From JANXLO01 sp043762265 (GTDB lineage Bacteria; Armatimonadota; Chthonomonadetes; Chthonomonadales; Chthonomonadaceae), in the NCBI GenBank assembly GCA_043762265.1, contig JAYUMV010000209.1:1-25390 (forward strand): a stretch of DNA of 25,390 nt, written 5' to 3'. A program made the translations under genes and the position numbers. Below, one piece after another: positions 22,893 to 25,390 of this stretch. Under the pieces are notes generated by a model, which saw only the letters and a program-made list of their open reading frames with translations, was not told where the DNA came from and made no database searches. Numbering within the stretch: position 1 is the first letter of the stretch; every line of letters starts with the position of its first letter.

Positions 22893-23087
22893 CTACTGCG
22901 TATCTTCCACAAGTTGGAAGACCTGACGGCCCTTGTATTTGCCCGTGCTCGGGTCGACATGGTGCATGAGGGTGTATTCGCCGGGCTGCTCGAAGCTCGG
23001 AACCATCGCGGGATGATGGGTCAGTTTGTAGTGCGTCCGGCGTTTGCGGGTGCGCTGATTGGAGTGGCGGCGTTTCGGGAGCGGCAT
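22893..23087 (-). CDS. rpmF: 50S ribosomal protein L32, cysteine-free form
   Basis: The 64-residue basic product starts MPLPKRRHSNQRTRKRRTHY and ends with KYKGRQVFQL, matching L32 of the large ribosomal subunit. The two CxxC zinc-ribbon pairs of many L32 proteins are absent: there is no cysteine at all, and His-rich stretches stand in the middle. AGG lies 8-10 bases before the ATG. It is between yceD and plsX, as in many bacteria. Confidence 0.93.
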   Translation of the reverse strand: MPLPKRRHSNQRTRKRRTHYKLTHHPAMVPSFEQPGEYTLMHHVDPSTGKYKGRQVFQLVEDTQ

Positions 23088-23138
23088 TGGTTTTCTACCT
23101 TTCTGATATATCGAAGCGGCAGGCTTGTGAGCCGACCG

Positions 23139-23708
23139 TCATTCGGGTTCGGTGTTCTCTTCCAGCAGAGCGCCGAGTTTGGCAAGCGCCGGATTGACGG
23201 GCTTTTCTTCCGGCATCGCGGCGGCATCCGCCAGCACGCGCAACACTTCGGCGGCGTGGCGAAGACAGTGAGCGCAGCGGCCATCCGGCAGAGCCGGAGG
23301 CAGAGGCCGCGTGGGTTCGTCCAGCAGAATATACTGGCGTAACATCTCCGTTAATTCAAAGATCGAGCCAGCGAACAGCGGTGCGGCGATCGGATTTTCA
23401 TCCTCTTCCACGACCGCGATGGTCGCCATGGTCCGTGGTCCGGCCGAGACCTGCTTGAGTTCGAACGTCTCGTCGATCAAAAGTTCGACGGGCTGTTCGA
23501 AATAGTCTCCGCACCGACTGCACGGCAGCGCAACCTGCGTGTTCACCTTGCCCCTGATGAGTAAAGCGCCGCCCGCATTGGTAAAGGTGATGTTGCCCTT
23601 GACCGGCTGGGTACACTCGACATCTTCATCTACGAGCGGCGGCTCTTCAATGTCATACACTTCATGTTTGCCCGTTTCACGGAGCAATTCAGTAATATCG
23701 AGCCGCAT
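23139..23708 (-). CDS. yceD: YceD/DUF177 family protein
   Basis: The 189-residue product has the DUF177 pattern: LDITELLRETG at the start, GNITFTNAGGALLIRGKVNT, then CSRCGDYFEQPVE with a CxxC pair, and a C-terminal CAHC. In plants and E. coli the family helps 23S rRNA accumulate, and it is nearly always next to rpmF, as here. GAGGAG precedes the ATG. The C-terminal 40 residues are variable. Confidence 0.9.
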   Translation of the reverse strand: MRLDITELLRETGKHEVYDIEEPPLVDEDVECTQPVKGNITFTNAGGALLIRGKVNTQVALPCSRCGDYFEQPVELLIDETFELKQVSAGPRTMATIAVVEEDENPIAAPLFAGSIFELTEMLRQYILLDEPTRPLPPALPDGRCAHCLRHAAEVLRVLADAAAMPEEKPVNPALAKLGALLEENTEPE

Positions 23709-23745
23709 AGTTTTCTCTCCTCAGCAACGGAATGAAATTGCCGGG

Positions 23746-24513
23746 CTACTTGCGTTCCAGCATGTCGCGGCCGCGCTGGATCTGCGTGACGGTTTTGCCG
23801 AGCACGTTTTCCAGATTGGTCAGGACATCGCGGGCATAGTCGTCGGAACCGCGCCGGACCGCGTCGGCCTCCTGTTCGGCCCGCTGTTTCCACTCCTGCG
23901 CCTGCACCATCGCCTGCTGAACGATCTGGTCGTCGGCGACGAGTTGTGCTGCCTGTGCCTGCGCTTCCGCGATCAGTTCGGCGGCATTCCGCTGGGCTTC
24001 GGCCAGCTTCTGGCGGGCCTCGGCGTCGGCATTTTGGCGAACGCGATTGGCTTCCGCCTGTGCCTCCGCATTCTGCCGGCGCGCCTCTTCCCGCGCGTCC
24101 TCTTTCAGGTGCGTGGCTTCCGCCCGCCCACGTTCCAGCTCTTGCAGGGCCGCGCGCCGGGCTTCGCTCACCACACGGTCGGCGTTATCGCGGGTCTCTT
24201 CCACGATCCGTTCCGAGTCACGGGCCAGTTTCGAGGCGCGTTTCATCTCTTCGGGCAGGTTTGCCCGGATCTTCATGATGGTCATATGGAACTTGTCCTC
24301 GTCGAATCGCAGCAGCGCTCCCATCATCTTGGGCGAACGTTCCACGAGGTCTTCCAGTTCCGTGAGCAGTTTGAGAATGTCCACCCCTTCGTGCGTGGGA
24401 GCAACGAAGCGCGGGGCTTCCGGAATGATGTTGTTATTCTTATCGGCGCTAGGGCCGGAATTAAGTTCAGGATTTTGAGTTTCCGACTTTTTGCCGGAGT
24501 CGTGTTTCAACAT
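23746..24513 (-). CDS. Coiled-coil DivIVA-like / ATPase-annotated protein
   Basis: The 255-residue product has a variable polar N-terminus (1-40), then a conserved-looking module, VDILKLLTELEDLVERSPKM with IRANLPEEMKRA. From about 95 to 230 it is a long Ala/Glu/Arg coiled coil (EEARRQNAEAQAEANRVRQN and similar). Comparable proteins in the coaD region of other bacteria are labelled DivIVA-like or simply ATPase; no nucleotide-binding motif is visible. It may be a scaffold at the membrane or division site. The ATG at 24513 overlaps coaD by 47 bases; a GTG near the VDILK segment is a possible alternative start. Confidence 0.7.
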   Translation of the reverse strand: MLKHDSGKKSETQNPELNSGPSADKNNNIIPEAPRFVAPTHEGVDILKLLTELEDLVERSPKMMGALLRFDEDKFHMTIMKIRANLPEEMKRASKLARDSERIVEETRDNADRVVSEARRAALQELERGRAEATHLKEDAREEARRQNAEAQAEANRVRQNADAEARQKLAEAQRNAAELIAEAQAQAAQLVADDQIVQQAMVQAQEWKQRAEQEADAVRRGSDDYARDVLTNLENVLGKTVTQIQRGRDMLERK

Positions 24514-24955
24514 GGCTGGGGACCAACCCTTCCACCGATCCGCCGAGGCGGGCGATCTCTTTGACGATGCTCGAACTGAGGTAGGAATGCTCGGCCTCAG
24601 TCATCAGGAAGACGGTTTCAACAGCGCTGTTCAAGCGGCGATTCATCATCGCCATCTGAAGTTCATATTCGAAATCGGAGACAGCGCGCAGTCCTTTGAC
24701 GATCACGCTCGCACCGTGCTTCACGGCATACTCCACCAGCAGGCCCTCGAAAGCGTCCACACTGACATTCGGCAGGTGCGCACAGGCCTTCTGGATCATC
24801 TCGACGCGTTCGTCCAGCGTAAAAAGCGGCGTCTTCGAGGAGTTGGGCGCGACGGCGACCAACACCGTTTCGAACATGCGGGCGGCGCGCGCGATAATAT
24901 CGAGATGCCCGTTCGTGACGGGATCGAAACTACCGGGAACCAGCGCTCGTGCCAT
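24467..24955 (-). CDS. coaD: Phosphopantetheine adenylyltransferase
   Basis: The 162-residue enzyme adenylates 4'-phosphopantetheine to dephospho-CoA. It has the PGSFDPVTNGH signature (TNGH at 14-17, the nucleotidyltransferase HIGH-type motif), RAVSDFEYELQMAMMN and the C-terminal SSSIVKEIARLGG. The length is typical. It lies 12 bp after recG. Confidence 0.96.
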   Translation of the reverse strand: MARALVPGSFDPVTNGHLDIIARAARMFETVLVAVAPNSSKTPLFTLDERVEMIQKACAHLPNVSVDAFEGLLVEYAVKHGASVIVKGLRAVSDFEYELQMAMMNRRLNSAVETVFLMTEAEHSYLSSSIVKEIARLGGSVEGLVPSHVETRLRQKVGNSKS

Positions 24956-24967
24956 GTCGCTCTCTCC

Positions 24968-25390
24968 TCAACCCACCGTAATCAGTTCGAAGCCCAGGCG
25001 AGTGCGCTCCAGGGCGCGCCGCAGAGGTGCATTGGCGGGCTTCTTCAGTGTCGGGTCGTCTTCGACCAGTTGAAATGCGGTTGCGCGGGTCTCGGTCAGA
25101 ATGTCTATATCGTGCAGGATATCCGCGATCAAAAACTCCGGCAGTCCGCTCTGGCGCGTACCGCAGAACTCGCCGGGGCCGCGCAATTTCAAGTCTTCTT
25201 CCGCGATGACGAAGCCGTCCCGCGTCTGCGTCATCACTTCCATACGGGCGCGGCCGACTTCGGTCTTGGGCTCCGCGAGCAGCACGCAGAACGAAGCATT
25301 TTGTCCGCGCCCGACGCGCCCACGCAACTGATGCAACTGCGCCAACCCGAAACGATCCGCATCCTCGATAATGATCACGGTCGCGTTCGG
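24968..25390 (-). CDS. recG: ATP-dependent DNA helicase RecG (C-terminal part)
   Basis: The gene enters from the right edge, and 140 residues are seen. IEDADRFGLAQLHQLRGRVGRG is the helicase motif VI region, split here around the QLHQLRGRVGR core, and LKLRGPGEFCGTRQSG is the RecG wedge-end signature. RecG remodels stalled replication forks and Holliday junctions. The stop is TGA at 24968. Confidence 0.94.
   Translation of the reverse strand, partial: PNATVIIIEDADRFGLAQLHQLRGRVGRGQNASFCVLLAEPKTEVGRARMEVMTQTRDGFVIAEEDLKLRGPGEFCGTRQSGLPEFLIADILHDIDILTETRATAFQLVEDDPTLKKPANAPLRRALERTRLGFELITVG

Noticed and set aside
23539..24564. A 341-codon plus-strand frame
   Set aside because: It is antisense to yceD and the coiled-coil gene. 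The Phe/Leu/Gly-rich reading is a mirror of the coiled-coil codons.
1..25390. CRISPR array, insertion sequence, integrase or phage genes
   Set aside because: I found no regularly spaced direct repeats, no transposase or integrase motifs, and no terminal repeats with target duplications.

Overview
This window looks like a chromosomal segment of a moderately GC-rich bacterium, most likely from the Armatimonadota or a nearby lineage. The lineage call is an inference. It rests on the prepilin-like protein with a C-terminal H-x9-DG motif, the PD40/TolB-type propeller, the secreted CBM9-like/DUF6067-like and SGNH proteins, the MinDE pair and the standard recG-coaD-yceD-rpmF-plsX-fab order. Coding is dense, with many genes on the minus strand.

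Layout, left to right. (1) 1-4664: two divergent secreted carbohydrate-active-type genes, a CBM9-like/DUF6067-like protein cut by the left edge and an SGNH/GDSL hydrolase. A 474-bp spacer containing a large imperfect inverted repeat separates them. (2) 4665-7517: katG encoding a catalase-peroxidase with an apparent twin-arginine signal, flanked by a consensus-like promoter and a very strong terminator. (3) 7619-7755: tRNA-Val(GAC) on the minus strand with a perfect-consensus promoter. (4) 7848-10105, minus strand: promoter, TPP riboswitch, intrinsic terminator, H-x9-DG prepilin-like gene, then a membrane-anchored propeller gene. No thiamine gene is present, so the riboswitch seems to control a pilin-like protein. 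(5) 10137-11361: minD-minE. (6) 11438-13305: a PhyH-family dioxygenase and a SAM methyltransferase whose C-terminus runs into the remains of a GNAT acetyltransferase. (7) 13370-17207: a plus-strand block with more relaxed composition and mostly unrecognised genes. It holds a possible HTH protein behind an operator-like repeat and a 14-codon leader ORF, an ORF remnant, a secreted unknown protein behind a strong promoter and structured leader, and a translationally coupled pair of STN-domain proteins. (8) 17224-25390, minus strand: the housekeeping cluster recG, coaD, coiled-coil protein, yceD, rpmF, plsX, fabH, fabD, fabG, acpP, fabF, which supplies coenzyme A and the type II fatty-acid pathway.

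The most unusual observation is the TPP riboswitch with expression platform directly ahead of a prepilin-like gene. Next are the operator plus leader-ORF arrangement at 13455-13569, the structured leader at 14660-14743 and the secretin-less STN pair. All calls come from reading the sequence; no database search was run.
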